DNA of 15,150 nucleotides from Massilia sp. UBA2604 (GCA_002339265.1 DDKG01000020.1:1-15150), one strand, 5' to 3'; shown: positions 1-7,931, counted from the first letter of the stretch. Translations and numbers: made by a program. The notes: generated by a model not told the origin, from the sequence alone.

Positions 1-396
1 CCGTCGGGCATGAGTTTCCGGTCCGAGACCGGCAGCGGCCACATGGTGGCCATGGATGGCGCGCCGGAAGGCGGCGGCCATAACCTGGCGCCGCGCCCGA
101 TGGAGATGATCCTGGTGGGCACCGGCGGCTGCACCGCCTACGACGTGGTCCTGATCCTCCAGCGCAGCCGCGAGGACGTGCGCGGCTGCGACGTGACCCT
201 GAAGTCGGAACGCGCCGACACCGATCCGAAGGTGTTCACGAAGATCCACTTCCACTTCACGGTCTCCGGCCGCAACCTGAAACCGACGGCGGTGGAACGC
301 GCGGTGAGGCTGTCGCACGAGAAGTACTGCTCGGCGTCGATCATGCTGGCCAAGACGGCCGAGATCACGCATTCGTTCGAGATCGTGGAAGTCTAA
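1..396 (+). CDS. OsmC family protein, YhfA-like (5' end outside window)
   Basis: The reading frame is open from base 1 (Pro-Ser-Gly before the first Met), and family members of about 134 residues begin a little upstream of this point, so the gene is probably missing only a few N-terminal codons; Met at base 10 is then an internal residue. The product resembles E. coli YhfA: a conserved P-M-E-M segment, then a GGC-T motif holding the first redox cysteine of OsmC/Ohr folds, and a second cysteine in an E-K-Y-C-S segment near the C-terminus. The two cysteines fit the thiol-peroxidase-like OsmC superfamily, although the YhfA branch has no well-established substrate. It is probably cytoplasmic and ends T-H-S-F-E-I-V-E-V. 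It converges on coq7, with about 150 bp holding inverted hairpins between them. The family assignment is strong; the function is inferred. Confidence 0.9.
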   Translation, partial: PSGMSFRSETGSGHMVAMDGAPEGGGHNLAPRPMEMILVGTGGCTAYDVVLILQRSREDVRGCDVTLKSERADTDPKVFTKIHFHFTVSGRNLKPTAVERAVRLSHEKYCSASIMLAKTAEITHSFEIVEV

Positions 397-426
397 GCTC
401 GCACGATCTCATTGCAGGCTTGTAAA

Positions 427-455
427 CGTCGTTCCCGCGAAGGCGGGAACCCAAG
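427..455 (+). repeat. REP-like hairpin repeat, copy 1
   Basis: Hairpin with 8-bp arms at 431-438 and 443-450 around the loop GAAG, flanked by CGTC on the left and CCAAG on the right. It matches the reverse complement of the element at 502-530 at 26 of 29 positions. One of the differences is a compensatory G-C to A-T pair change at the stem base. This is the type of GTCATTCCCGCG repeat scattered between genes in many proteobacteria. It lies between two convergent genes and could act as a transcription stop or mRNA stabiliser. Confidence 0.75.
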
Positions 456-501
456 CCTTAAGCGCTGCCACTGACGTTTGAGGTGGACGGTCGGTCGAAT
501 A

Positions 502-530
502 CTTGGATTCCCGCCTACGCGGGAATGACG
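502..530 (-). repeat. REP-like hairpin repeat, copy 2 (inverted)
   Basis: Inverted partner of the element at 427-455, with arms at 507-514 and 519-526 around the loop CTAC. It ends 15 bp beyond the coq7 stop codon, so on the minus strand it sits where a terminator would be. It lacks a strong T-run, so it is more like a REP unit than a classical intrinsic terminator. The two copies in opposite orientation form a BIME-like pair. Confidence 0.75.
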
Positions 531-545
531 TTCACATGGCGCGGA

Positions 546-1190
546 TCAGATGCGGTAGGCAGTGGTAGTCATCACCTTCGCCATCGCCCTCATCGCCACC
601 TTGACCGGCAACGGCAGCGACGCCGCGCCCGCGGCCTGCGCCGCGTCGGCGTGCGCGATCTCGTCGATGCGCATCTGGTCGACGATGGCGCGCGACTTGG
701 CGTCCTGCGCCGGCAGCAGCTCGAGGTGACTGTTCAGGTGGGCCTCGACCTGGCGCTCGGTCTCGACCACGAAGCCCAGGCTGATCGGGTCGCCGATCCG
801 GGCGGCCACGCTGCCCATCACGTAGGCGCCGGCATACCACAGGGGATTCAACACGCTCGGTTGCGACCCGAGCTCGGTCAGGCGCTGCGCGCACCAGGCC
901 AGGTGGTCTTCTTCCTCGCGCGCGGCGTGCTCGAACTGGGTGCGCACCTCTTGCGTATGGGCGAAGTTGGCCTGCGAATCGTAGAGCGCCTGCGCACATA
1001 CCTCGCCCACGTGGTTCACCCGCATCAGGCCCGCGCTGTGGCGCCGCTCGGCGTCGCTCAATTCGCTGTCGATGGCGTGCGCGCTCGGGTTCGGGCGCGA
1101 CATCGCCGCCACGCCGCCGACGACGCGCAAGGCCTTGTCGACGCCGACGATCAGTTGGTCCAGGGGGCTGATGAAACGGTTCGCAATCAT
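546..1190 (-). CDS. coq7: 2-polyprenyl-3-methyl-6-methoxy-1,4-benzoquinone monooxygenase (Coq7/UbiM-independent type)
   Basis: Coq7-type di-iron hydroxylase, which performs the C6 (penultimate) hydroxylation of the demethoxyubiquinone ring in ubiquinone synthesis and acts peripherally at the inner membrane. The 214-residue product has the ferritin-like ligand set: Glu63 in N-H-V-G-E, the E-E-D-H motif at 93-96, Glu143/145 in V-V-E-T-E, and the D-E-I-A-H motif at 176-180. This length is typical of bacterial Coq7. I chose the Met of M-I-A-N-R-F because it sits where the conserved domain starts; the upstream in-frame extension is arginine-rich low complexity that overlaps the preceding gene. The neighbour at 1225-1701 lies 34 bp upstream on the same strand and may be co-transcribed. 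Organisms with Coq7 usually lack the flavin-dependent UbiF for this step. Confidence 0.95.
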   Translation of the reverse strand: MIANRFISPLDQLIVGVDKALRVVGGVAAMSRPNPSAHAIDSELSDAERRHSAGLMRVNHVGEVCAQALYDSQANFAHTQEVRTQFEHAAREEEDHLAWCAQRLTELGSQPSVLNPLWYAGAYVMGSVAARIGDPISLGFVVETERQVEAHLNSHLELLPAQDAKSRAIVDQMRIDEIAHADAAQAAGAASLPLPVKVAMRAMAKVMTTTAYRI

Positions 1191-1224
1191 GGTGTGCTCG
1201 ATGTTCTGGTCGCTGAAGCGTTCA

Positions 1225-1701
1225 TTATATGCCTTTGGCATCCGTCCCAGAGCCCGCCTCCTCCGCCTGGCCCTCCTGGCCGGCGCCTTGTTCGAGCTTC
1301 TTGCGCGCGATCCAGTCGGCCAGCGGGCCATCGGGCTCCAGCCCCGAGATGTTCTTGGCCACGCCCAGGTTCAGCTCCATCAGGAACGGCACCGACACCA
1401 GCGGCACGCCCGGGCAATGGCGCTTGAAGGCGTCCAGGAAGCGCGCCGACTCCAGCGTCGGCATCACCTTCGCGCCGCTCATGAACTGCAGCACGCTGGT
1501 GATGGTGTGGCCCTTGCCCAGCGTGTGGTAGATGAAGCGGTTGAACTCGCGGTCGACCGTCTTGAAGTCGATCGTCTCCTTGGTCATCAGGCCGGCCAGG
1601 TAGACCAGTCCCAGCCCCACGCGGAACCAGTCGGTGGATTCGGCCCGGCTGCGCCCTTCGCGCATCAGGATCAAGAGCTTTTCTTGGGTGATGGAGTCCA
1701 T
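1225..1701 (-). CDS. Conserved hypothetical protein, 158 aa
   Basis: I do not recognise this family. The frame has good coding character: its GC is strongly biased to third positions like the neighbours, and its amino acid composition is normal. The predicted protein is mostly helical and soluble. It has a short hydrophobic stretch ([11 protein letters not shown], about residues 25-36) that is too short to be a confident membrane segment. It ends in a disordered Gln/Gly/Ala/Glu tail (about 138-158). Met at base 1701 is chosen because the well-structured sequence begins there and GGAAGG lies directly upstream; an in-frame Met 14 codons earlier (base 1743) is a real alternative. It lies 34 bp before coq7 and is probably in the same transcript, but that does not establish a role in ubiquinone synthesis. 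It faces the ABC transporter operon divergently across about 220 bp. Confidence 0.75.
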   Translation of the reverse strand: MDSITQEKLLILMREGRSRAESTDWFRVGLGLVYLAGLMTKETIDFKTVDREFNRFIYHTLGKGHTITSVLQFMSGAKVMPTLESARFLDAFKRHCPGVPLVSVPFLMELNLGVAKNISGLEPDGPLADWIARKKLEQGAGQEGQAEEAGSGTDAKGI

Positions 1702-1913
1702 CCTTCCATTATCCACATTTTGCGCCGCACGCCCGTCCTCCATTGCAAGAAATTTATCGAAAGAAAACCATCGTGCGTCCTGTCACCGGATAATGCGGTC
1801 TGGGTCCCTGTTTGGACCGTGTGTCGCACCGCGCCCGCCACGGCCGTGCCGATTGAATACAATGCCAGTGTGAAAAAGTGTTTGGTCCTGCGTAAAGACG
1901 CGCGGGACAGCCC

Positions 1914-1918
1914 CAGGA
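1914..1918 (+). promoter_or_regulatory. Ribosome binding site of the ABC ATPase gene
   Basis: AGGAG lies 6 bp before the ATG at 1925 and supports that start. The rest of the 223-bp divergent spacer (1702-1924) is less GC-rich and must hold promoters for both directions. I see only a -10-like TACAAT at 1858-1863 on the plus strand, with no convincing -35 element in front of it. Confidence 0.6.
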
Positions 1919-1924
1919 GTCGTC

Positions 1925-2818
1925 ATGCAACTGAAAATCCGCAATTTGTCCAAGACCTACGCCAACGGCGTGGTCGCGCTGGACCGTGTCACGCTCAACA
2001 TCCCGGCCGGGATGTTCGGGCTGCTCGGCCCGAACGGCGCGGGCAAATCGACTCTGATGCGGATCCTGGCGACCCTGCAGGAATGCGATTCGGGTTCGGT
2101 CTTCCTGGACGATATCGACGTCCTCGACGAAAAGGACGCGGTGCGCCGCATGCTGGGCTACCTGCCGCAGGATTTCGGCGTCTACCCGAAGGTGAGCGCC
2201 CTGGAGCTGCTGGATCACTTCGCGCAACTGAAAGGCCTGTCGCACAAGGCGCGCCGGCGCGAAGTCGTCGACGGCCTGCTGCAGCAAACGAATCTGTGGG
2301 AAGTGCGCGACCAGCGCCTGGGCACCTTCTCGGGCGGCATGCGCCAGCGCTTCGGCATCGCCCAGGCCTTGCTGGGCGACCCGCGCCTGGTCATCGTCGA
2401 CGAACCCACCGCCGGCCTCGATCCGCAGGAACGTGTGCGCTTCCACAACCTGCTGTCGGACATCGGCGAAGAACGCACCGTGCTGCTGTCGACCCACATC
2501 GTGTCCGACGTGGCCGACCTGTGCGCCAATATGGCGATCATCAACAAGGGCCAGGTGCTGCTGTGCGGCGAGCCGCAAGAGCTGATCTACGGGATCGAGG
2601 ATTTCATCTGGGCCCGTTTCGTCACCAAGGCCGAACTGCCGGCATTCCAGTCGCGCTACAGCGTGATCTCGACCCGCCTGCTCAGCGGCCGCACCCTGAT
2701 CCATGTGTATTCCGAGGACGATCCGGGCGACGGCTTCGAACCGGCGCGCGCCAGCCTGGAAGACGTATATTTCGCCACCATCGCCGGCCGCCATAATCCC
2801 GCAGCGGGGAACTGCTGA
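1925..2818 (+). CDS. ABC transporter ATP-binding protein
   Basis: Cytoplasmic nucleotide-binding subunit of an ABC-2 type export system. All catalytic motifs are present in order: Walker A G-P-N-G-A-G-K-S (35-42), Q-loop Gln82, signature F-S-G-G-M (135-139), Walker B L-V-I-V-D-E with its catalytic Glu160, D-loop G-L-D-P, and H-loop His191. After the ATPase core a C-terminal region of about 75 residues (222-297) is likely involved in coupling or dimer contacts, as in other ABC-2 ATPases. The stop codon is 2 bp before the GTG of the permease-peptidase gene, so the two are translationally coupled and certainly work together. An upstream AGGAG supports the start. The substrate cannot be told from sequence. 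Confidence 0.95.
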   Translation: MQLKIRNLSKTYANGVVALDRVTLNIPAGMFGLLGPNGAGKSTLMRILATLQECDSGSVFLDDIDVLDEKDAVRRMLGYLPQDFGVYPKVSALELLDHFAQLKGLSHKARRREVVDGLLQQTNLWEVRDQRLGTFSGGMRQRFGIAQALLGDPRLVIVDEPTAGLDPQERVRFHNLLSDIGEERTVLLSTHIVSDVADLCANMAIINKGQVLLCGEPQELIYGIEDFIWARFVTKAELPAFQSRYSVISTRLLSGRTLIHVYSEDDPGDGFEPARASLEDVYFATIAGRHNPAAGNC

Positions 2819-2820
2819 CC

Positions 2821-5800
2821 GTGCGCGCCCTGTTCGTCATCGCCCGCTTCGAGGCCGGCCAGCGCTTGCGCCGGCTCTCGACCTGGGTCTATTTCACGAT
2901 GCTCCTGGTCCTCGGCATGCTATGGATGGCCGCCTCGGGCGGCGCCTTCCGCGACCTCGCCATCTCCTTCGGCAGCCGGACCCTGATCGACGCGCCGCGC
3001 CAGGTCGCGATCGCCGTGGCGCTGCTCGGCAGCCTTGGAACGGTGGTCACGGCGGCGGTGATGGGCCGCGCGGTGCAGCAGGATTTCGAGCACGAGATGC
3101 ACCACTTCTTCTTCAGCGCGCCGCTGACCAAGGCTGACTACGTGTTCGGCCGCTTCCTCGGCGCGTTCGCGACCCTGGCGCTGATCTTCACCGGGATCCT
3201 GATCGGATTGTGGCTCGGCACCTTCGTGCCGGGCATCGCGCCCGACCGCCTGGGCGGATCGACGCTGTCGGCCTGGATCAAGCCCTACCTGTTCACGCTG
3301 CTGCCCAACCTGTTCATCTTCGGCGCGATCTTCTTCGTGCTGGCCGCGCTGACCCGGCGCATGCTGCCGGTCTACGTGGCCGCGGTGGTCATGACCATCG
3401 GCTACACCGTCGCGCCGTCGCTGGCGCGCGACCTCGACTTCAAGACCCTGGCTGCTCTGATCGACCCGTTCGGCACCACCGCCCTGCTCCTGCTGACCGA
3501 ATACTGGCCACTCGCCCAGCGCAACCTCGATCCGGTCGACCTGCAGGAGCTGTACCTGCTCAACCGCCTGCTGTGGTGCGGCTTCGCGCTGCTGGCGCTG
3601 CTGCTCGGCTACTGGCGCTTCCACTTCATCGGCGAGGCCGACGTGCAGGCGCGCGCGCGCCGCAAAGGGCCGGCCGAGACCCCGCTCGAACTGTCGCAGG
3701 CCGCGCGCGACACCACCGCGCAACCCGATTTCGCGGCGCGCAGCCTGGCGCTGCTGCTGTTCAAGACGGCGCGCGGCGAACTGCGCGAGATGACCCGCAA
3801 CGTCTACTTCGCGGCGCTGGCTATCGGCGCCGTGCTGACCCTGGCCGTCAGCGCGATCGACCTCGACGCCATCCACGGCGCCGCCACCTATCCGGTGACC
3901 TATATGGTGCTGGAGCTGATCCGCGCGGTGTTCGGCCTGTTCATGCTAGCCACCACGATCTTCTATGCGGGTGAACTGGTCTGGCGCGAACGCGAGACGC
4001 GCGTGGCCCAGATGCTCGACGCGCTGCCGGTGCCGAGCTGGCTGCCGCTGGCCGGCAAGACCCTGGCCCTGGTCGGCCTGCAGGCGCTGCTGCTGCTGCT
4101 GGCCATGGTCACCGGCATGCTGATCCAGCTGTTCAAGGGCTACTTCCAGCTCGAGCCGGGGCTTTACCTGCACGCGCTGTTCACCATCCTGCTGCCGAAC
4201 TACGCGCTGATCGCGGTGCTGGCGATCGCGGTGCAGGTCATCGTCAACCACAAATACCTGGCCAACTTCCTGATGATCGCCTGGGTCGTGGCGGCGCTGC
4301 TGCTGAACGGCGCCGGCCAGAACCATCCGCTGCTGCTGTACGGGGTCTGGCCCGACCTGACCTATTCGGCGATGAACGGCTTCGGCCACCACCTGCTGCG
4401 CGAACGCCTGTATCTGCTGTACTGGAGCGGCGCCGCGCTGATGCTGCTGGCGCTGGCGCGCGCGCTGTGGCCGCGCGGCGTCGACGACGCCTGGCGCGAG
4501 CGCCTGCGCCTGGCGCGCCGCAACCTGACGCCGGCGGTGTTGACATGCTTCGGCCTCGGACTGGCCGTGTTCGCGGGCGTCGGCGGGGGCCTGGCCTGGG
4601 AACTCTCGACCGGCGGCTACCTGACCGCCTGGCGCAGCGAGCAACTGCGCGCCGAATACGAGAAGCGCTACCACGGCTTCGCGCGGCTGCCGCAGCCGCG
4701 CATCGTCGACGTCAGGCTGGACGCCGCCATCCATCCCGCGCAGCGCGCCCTGCACGTCAAGGGCAGCTACCGGCTCGAGAACCGCAGCGGCGCGCCGATC
4801 CGCGACGTGGTGCTGTACCAGCAGCGCGGTGCGCGCTTGATGCCGAGCTTCGGCCAGCCGGCGACCAACGTAACGCTCGATCCCGACCGCGGTTTCTACC
4901 ACTACCGCCTGGCCACCCCGCTGGCGCCCGGCGCGCGCCTGGACTTCGATTTCGAACTCGACTACGCGCCGCGCGGCCTGCTGGGCCTGGGCAGCGACAC
5001 GCCGGTGGTCGCCAACGGCACCTTCTTCACCAACGAAGCCATGCCGCGCATCGGCTATCAACCCTCGGTCGAACTGCGCGACGCGCGCGACCGGCGCCGC
5101 CACGGACTGGTCGCGCGCGCGCCGATGCCGGCGCGCGACGATCCGGCCGGCCGCGCCAACCACCGCGTCGGCGTCGACGCCGACTGGATCGGCTTCGACG
5201 CCACCGTCAGCACCAGCGCAGACCAGGTCGCGATCGCGCCCGGCACCCTGGTGCGCGAATGGAATGCAGGCGGACGGCGCCACTTCCGCTACAAGATGGA
5301 CCGTCCGATGCTGAACTCCTATGCCTTCCAGTCGGCGCGCTACGAAGTGCGCCACGACCGCTGGCAGGACGTGACGATCGACGTCTATTACCAGCCGGGC
5401 CACGACGTCAACGTCGAGCGCCTGATCCGCGGCGCCCAGGCCGGCCTGGACTACGGCGCGCGCCATTTCGGCCGCTATCCGCTGCGCGAGTTGCGCATCG
5501 CCGAAATCCCGCGCCAGCACCGCTACCCGCAGGCCTTCCCGGGCCTGCTCCCGTTCTCGGAAAGCGGCGCCTTCATCGCGCGCGTCGATCCCGGCTCGCC
5601 CAAGGACCTCGACTACCCGTTCTACGCCAGCGCGCGCGAGACCGCGCAGCAGTGGTGGGGCCAGCAGTTGGTCGGCGCCGGCACGCGTGGCGCCACGGTG
5701 CTGTCCGGGAGCCTGGCCGAGTACACGGCGCTGATGGTCATGAAGCGCGCCTTCGGCGCGGACAAGATGCGGCGCTTCCTGCGCCAGGACCAGGAAGCCT

Positions 5801-6402
5801 ACCTGCTGGGCCGGGCCCAGGAACAGGAAAAGGAACTGCCGCTGGCGCACAACGAAAACCAGCGCTACATCCACCAGCGCAAGGGCGGCCTGGCGCTGTA
5901 CCTGCTGCAGGACATGCTGGGCGAGGACGCGGTCAATGGCGTGCTGCGCGGCCTGCTGCGGCAATACGCCTACCGCAGCGCGCCCTATCCTACCGCTTCC
6001 AGCCTGGTCGATGGCCTGCGCACGGTGACGCCGAAGGACAAGGCCTACCTGATCGACGACCTGTTCGAATCGATCGTGTTCTACGAGAACCGCGCTGCGG
6101 GCGCCGTCGCGCGCCGCCGCCCGGACGGCAAGGTCGAGGTGACGATCGATGCCCACGCCGGCAAGCTGAGGATGACGGACCAGGGCGAGGAACAGCCGAT
6201 GCCGCTGAACGACTACATCGAGTTCGGCGTCGATGATCGCAATGGCAACCCTTTGGTGCGCGAACGACGGCTGGTGACCCAGGCCACGCAGCAGCTGACC
6301 CTGGTAGTCGATGGCGTGCCGGGCCGCGCCGGTATCGATCCTGACAACAAATTGATCGATCGCAAACCGAATGACAATATGCTGCCTGTCGACAATCAAT
6401 AG
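2821..6402 (+). CDS. ABC-2 permease fused to a degenerate M1 aminopeptidase-like domain
   Basis: A 1193-residue membrane protein starting with GTG 2 bp after the ATPase stop. Two ABC-2 type permease halves can be seen. The first has hydrophobic segments near residues 22-40, 63-85, 112-135, 157-178, 182-202 and 249-266. The second has segments near 329-345, 362-383, 412-435, 452-475, 479-496 and 532-550. A thirteenth segment at 571-593 would place residues from about 600 onward in the periplasm. That region looks like an M1 (gluzincin) aminopeptidase: a beta-rich N-terminal part, then E-T-A-Q-Q-W-W-G and [10 protein letters not shown]. The HExxH motif is replaced by R939-E-T-A-Q943, and the downstream zinc Glu position carries S962-G963. 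A GAMEN motif is also absent (residues around 905-915 read P-G-L-L-P-F-S-E-S). Peptidase activity is therefore unlikely, and the domain may be a binding or gating module. Permease/M1 fusions are a known family of unknown substrate. Confidence 0.92.
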   Translation: MRALFVIARFEAGQRLRRLSTWVYFTMLLVLGMLWMAASGGAFRDLAISFGSRTLIDAPRQVAIAVALLGSLGTVVTAAVMGRAVQQDFEHEMHHFFFSAPLTKADYVFGRFLGAFATLALIFTGILIGLWLGTFVPGIAPDRLGGSTLSAWIKPYLFTLLPNLFIFGAIFFVLAALTRRMLPVYVAAVVMTIGYTVAPSLARDLDFKTLAALIDPFGTTALLLLTEYWPLAQRNLDPVDLQELYLLNRLLWCGFALLALLLGYWRFHFIGEADVQARARRKGPAETPLELSQAARDTTAQPDFAARSLALLLFKTARGELREMTRNVYFAALAIGAVLTLAVSAIDLDAIHGAATYPVTYMVLELIRAVFGLFMLATTIFYAGELVWRERETRVAQMLDALPVPSWLPLAGKTLALVGLQALLLLLAMVTGMLIQLFKGYFQLEPGLYLHALFTILLPNYALIAVLAIAVQVIVNHKYLANFLMIAWVVAALLLNGAGQNHPLLLYGVWPDLTYSAMNGFGHHLLRERLYLLYWSGAALMLLALARALWPRGVDDAWRERLRLARRNLTPAVLTCFGLGLAVFAGVGGGLAWELSTGGYLTAWRSEQLRAEYEKRYHGFARLPQPRIVDVRLDAAIHPAQRALHVKGSYRLENRSGAPIRDVVLYQQRGARLMPSFGQPATNVTLDPDRGFYHYRLATPLAPGARLDFDFELDYAPRGLLGLGSDTPVVANGTFFTNEAMPRIGYQPSVELRDARDRRRHGLVARAPMPARDDPAGRANHRVGVDADWIGFDATVSTSADQVAIAPGTLVREWNAGGRRHFRYKMDRPMLNSYAFQSARYEVRHDRWQDVTIDVYYQPGHDVNVERLIRGAQAGLDYGARHFGRYPLRELRIAEIPRQHRYPQAFPGLLPFSESGAFIARVDPGSPKDLDYPFYASARETAQQWWGQQLVGAGTRGATVLSGSLAEYTALMVMKRAFGADKMRRFLRQDQEAYLLGRAQEQEKELPLAHNENQRYIHQRKGGLALYLLQDMLGEDAVNGVLRGLLRQYAYRSAPYPTASSLVDGLRTVTPKDKAYLIDDLFESIVFYENRAAGAVARRRPDGKVEVTIDAHAGKLRMTDQGEEQPMPLNDYIEFGVDDRNGNPLVRERRLVTQATQQLTLVVDGVPGRAGIDPDNKLIDRKPNDNMLPVDNQ

Positions 6403-6431
6403 TTCTCGCGCTATGATCGAAGCAAAATTAT

Positions 6432-6438
6432 AGGAGAG
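6432..6438 (+). promoter_or_regulatory. Ribosome binding site of the addiction-module gene
   Basis: AGGAGAG lies 6 bp before the ATG at 6445, a near-ideal Shine-Dalgarno sequence that supports this short gene being real. Confidence 0.65.
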
Positions 6439-6444
6439 AGCATC

Positions 6445-6651
6445 ATGTCCAACGCCGTCGCGGAAATCGCCGAACGACTCAAGCTGCTGAGTCCGTCCGA
6501 GAAACAGGAAGTCATGCAGCTGCTGCTACAGGATATCGACGGCCCGGACCAGGACGCCGATGAGGCTTGGCGCAACGAAGTGGTGCGCCGCGTGAAAGCG
6601 ATCCGCAATGGCGAGGCGGCCATTCTCGCGCTGAAGGAATGGCAAGAGTAA
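6445..6651 (+). CDS. Addiction module (antitoxin-like) protein, PF09720/TIGR02574-like
   Basis: A 68-residue acidic, helical protein. It has an N-terminal stretch L-K-L-L-S-P-S-E-K-Q-E-V (14-25), a middle L-L-L-Q-D-I-D, then A-W-R-N-E-V-V-R-R and a C-terminal N-G-E-A segment. This layout matches the small 'addiction module component' family, whose members are antitoxins of RelE/ParE-type toxins. No toxin gene follows: a strong terminator begins 27 bp after the stop codon. The gene is therefore an orphan here, or its partner was lost when the adjacent island was rearranged. The last codons (K-E-W-Q-E-stop) and the terminator recur at 8974-9059. The start is fixed by an AGGAGAG site. The family call rests on pattern resemblance only, so it is moderately sure. 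Confidence 0.65.
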   Translation: MSNAVAEIAERLKLLSPSEKQEVMQLLLQDIDGPDQDADEAWRNEVVRRVKAIRNGEAAILALKEWQE

Positions 6652-6706
6652 GCAGTTTGCGACCATGATGTCGGCATAAAAAACCGCGGCAAGCCGCGGT
6701 TTTTTA
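6623..6706 (+). repeat. Direct repeat copy A (gene tail plus terminator)
   Basis: These 84 bases cover the final codons of the addiction-module gene, its 3' spacer and the bidirectional terminator. They recur, same orientation, at 8974-9059 with a handful of substitutions and two single-base insertions. The copies bound the island that contains the unrecognised gene, the tail stub and the IS110 element. Confidence 0.85.
6678..6705. terminator. Bidirectional intrinsic terminator
   Basis: A-run (6678-6683), CCGCGG arm (6684-6689), CAAG loop, CCGCGG arm (6694-6699) and T-run (6700-6705). The stem can extend through the A/T runs. It stops the plus-strand addiction-module gene and the minus-strand gene ending at 6739. 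An almost identical hairpin is found at 9030-9058. Confidence 0.9.
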
Positions 6707-6738
6707 TTGTCGATTGAAACAGCTTCGCACGTCGATGG

Positions 6739-7437
6739 TCACGGGCGCGAGGTGGTAGGGAACGGCCATGCGGTCGATGCAAGCGCGGTCGTGGCCGGTT
6801 GAGCCTTGCGAGCCGTCGGTTTCTTTGCAGGGGCATCCGGCACGATATCTGCCACTTGCAACTCACTCGCATTGGCAATGTCGTACAGCAGAGCGTCATC
6901 GCGTCCGTCGACGAAACTCGCAATCTTGAGCCACGGTTCGTCCATCGATCCCACCACGAGCCTGCCCGTATAGTTAAGGATCCGAATGCGGAATTGGGCG
7001 ACTTCGTTCTGGACCACGCTCAAGGCCTTCGGGGTGGATGCAAGCGAACGCAGCGCTTCAATCCGGATCGCCTCAGCCGCCATCCATGGCCCCAGCCATT
7101 CGAGCTTTCCTTCGGCTAGCCTGAGGCGCGAGTATTCGACCTGCTCGGAAATCGGCACCAGCGATGCGGCCAGCATGGTTTCATGACCGAATTCAATCGC
7201 CATTTTCAGGGACTTGGCTTGCGAGGACAATTTCTCTAGTTGCTGCCACTCGAGTTCGCTGGCCACGCTGCGGGCGACACTTGCGGGCAAGCTGTCAATG
7301 CGCTTCGACACATCGTCGAGTGCGCTGACAACGGCGTCCTGGTCCGGCGCTTCACTGCGTTGGGTACTTCTTACTGTCGTAAAGACTTTGGTGGCGAGGA
7401 GAACCGCTTTTTCAATCAGGCTGAATGTGATGGCCAT
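6739..7437 (-). CDS. Hypothetical protein, 232 aa, in the accessory island
   Basis: I do not recognise this protein. Met at base 7437 (M-A-I-T-F-S-L) is preferred because the frame upstream of it is Thr/Pro-rich and crosses a palindrome (7463-7480); an in-frame Met at 7482 is the alternative. It begins with an amphipathic or weakly hydrophobic helix (about 4-22). A long helical, coiled-coil-prone region follows (about 35-150, rich in Ala, Glu, Leu and Ser), then a more mixed part with Trp and Asp (about 160-200). The tail is Pro/Ala/Lys/Thr-rich and disordered (from about 202, P-A-K-K-P-T-A-R-K). No catalytic motif is visible. GC content is lower and codon use looser than in topB or the ABC genes, which suggests acquisition. 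The gene is single, with a terminator after it and an IS110 element upstream. Confidence 0.6.
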   Translation of the reverse strand: MAITFSLIEKAVLLATKVFTTVRSTQRSEAPDQDAVVSALDDVSKRIDSLPASVARSVASELEWQQLEKLSSQAKSLKMAIEFGHETMLAASLVPISEQVEYSRLRLAEGKLEWLGPWMAAEAIRIEALRSLASTPKALSVVQNEVAQFRIRILNYTGRLVVGSMDEPWLKIASFVDGRDDALLYDIANASELQVADIVPDAPAKKPTARKAQPATTALASTAWPFPTTSRP

Positions 7438-7462
7438 AACTCTCAGGGTAGTGGGGAATGTG

Positions 7463-7480
7463 GTGGGAAATCTTTCCCAC
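7463..7480. promoter_or_regulatory. Perfect palindrome upstream of the hypothetical gene
   Basis: GTGGGAAA at 7463-7470 and its exact reverse complement TTTCCCAC at 7473-7480, separated by 2 bp. It lies 26 bp upstream of the preferred start codon at 7437, where an operator or a 5' UTR hairpin would be. Apart from this site, the ~490 bp between this gene and the transposase hold only a gene stub (7591-7665) and the IS left end. Confidence 0.35.
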
Positions 7481-7590
7481 ATTGCTGATGTTCAACTTCC
7501 TGAGTTTATAGATCGGCATGTGAAAAAGAAAGCGATAGTAGCGAACGACACACCAAGCTTTCGTATCGCCTGCTCAGCCAACAACAGCTG

Positions 7591-7665
7591 TCACTTTTTC
7601 GCAGCAACAGCCTTCTTCGCCGGCGCCTTTTTTGCCACGGCTTTCTTCGCTGCCGACAAATCGGG
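7591..7665 (-). pseudogene. 3' stub of a gene with a Lys/Ala-rich basic tail
   Basis: Minus-strand codons end in a TGA at 7591-7593 and encode D-L-S followed by an A-K-K/P-A-K-K tail of about 20 residues. Such tails occur on histone-H1-like proteins, some phasins and on the topB product in this same window (its last ~20 residues are very similar). Upstream of the D-L-S codons the sequence passes into IS110-type terminal DNA and the lysine-rich character stops, so only the 3' end of the gene remains. Its parent gene cannot be identified. It is either a truncated resident gene or a diverged copy of a topB-like 3' end. Confidence 0.6.
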
Positions 7666-7668
7666 GGC

Positions 7669-7743
7669 AGGTCTGACATTTAGACACGACCTGGACTGTG
7701 TCAAGAAGGACCATTGCAGAGGCCGTGTCCGAATGTCAGACCT
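7669..7743. repeat. 19-bp inverted repeat at the IS left end
   Basis: Arms at 7669-7687 (AGGTCTGACATTTAGACAC) and 7725-7743 pair with two mismatches around a 37-bp loop. This can form a large stem-loop at the very left end of the IS110 element, before the probable guide-RNA region. Confidence 0.7.
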
Positions 7744-7931
7744 CGTATATTGAACATACCGACTCAGCTGATAAAGTAGTTGATGCGGCCGGGCGGGGTG
7801 ACATCGTTCAGACAGAGTGCCTATGAGCACGTGGGTCAGATAGATGCCCCCTCCCGTTTTCATTTTATAAGTCCGAACGGTATCTTGGGTCATCGCCTTG
7901 AGCGTAAGCCCGCATACGAGAAAGGTTAAAA
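7744..7931 (+). ncRNA. Candidate bridge RNA (seekRNA) region of the IS110 element
   Basis: These 188 non-coding bases between the left-end inverted repeat and the transposase start are where IS110-group elements encode the bridge RNA that pairs with target and donor DNA. Short potential stems can be seen, for example GTGC/GCAC around CTATGA near 7820-7833 and a GGG/CCC pairing in GGGTCAGATAGATGCCCC. I could not identify the two binding loops by eye, and the exact ends of any RNA are unknown. The call rests on position and family knowledge. Confidence 0.4.

Noticed and set aside
483..1427. Long plus-strand open frame opposite coq7
   Set aside because: Rich in His, Arg, Ala and Val without motifs; it is the antisense of coq7 and its neighbour, typical of high-GC DNA.
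1072..2796. 574-codon plus-strand frame across the divergent spacer and the ABC ATPase
   Set aside because: Overlaps the ATPase gene in another frame with Arg/Pro/Gly-rich translation; the ATPase with all motifs is the real gene.
4467..6236. 589-codon plus-strand frame inside the permease-peptidase gene
   Set aside because: Shifted frame with Arg/Ala/Pro-dominated translation, no motifs.
3946..6399. 817-codon minus-strand frame opposite the permease-peptidase gene
   Set aside because: Antisense shadow composed of Gln/Arg/Ala/Val/His; no domain, and the plus-strand frame is clearly coding.
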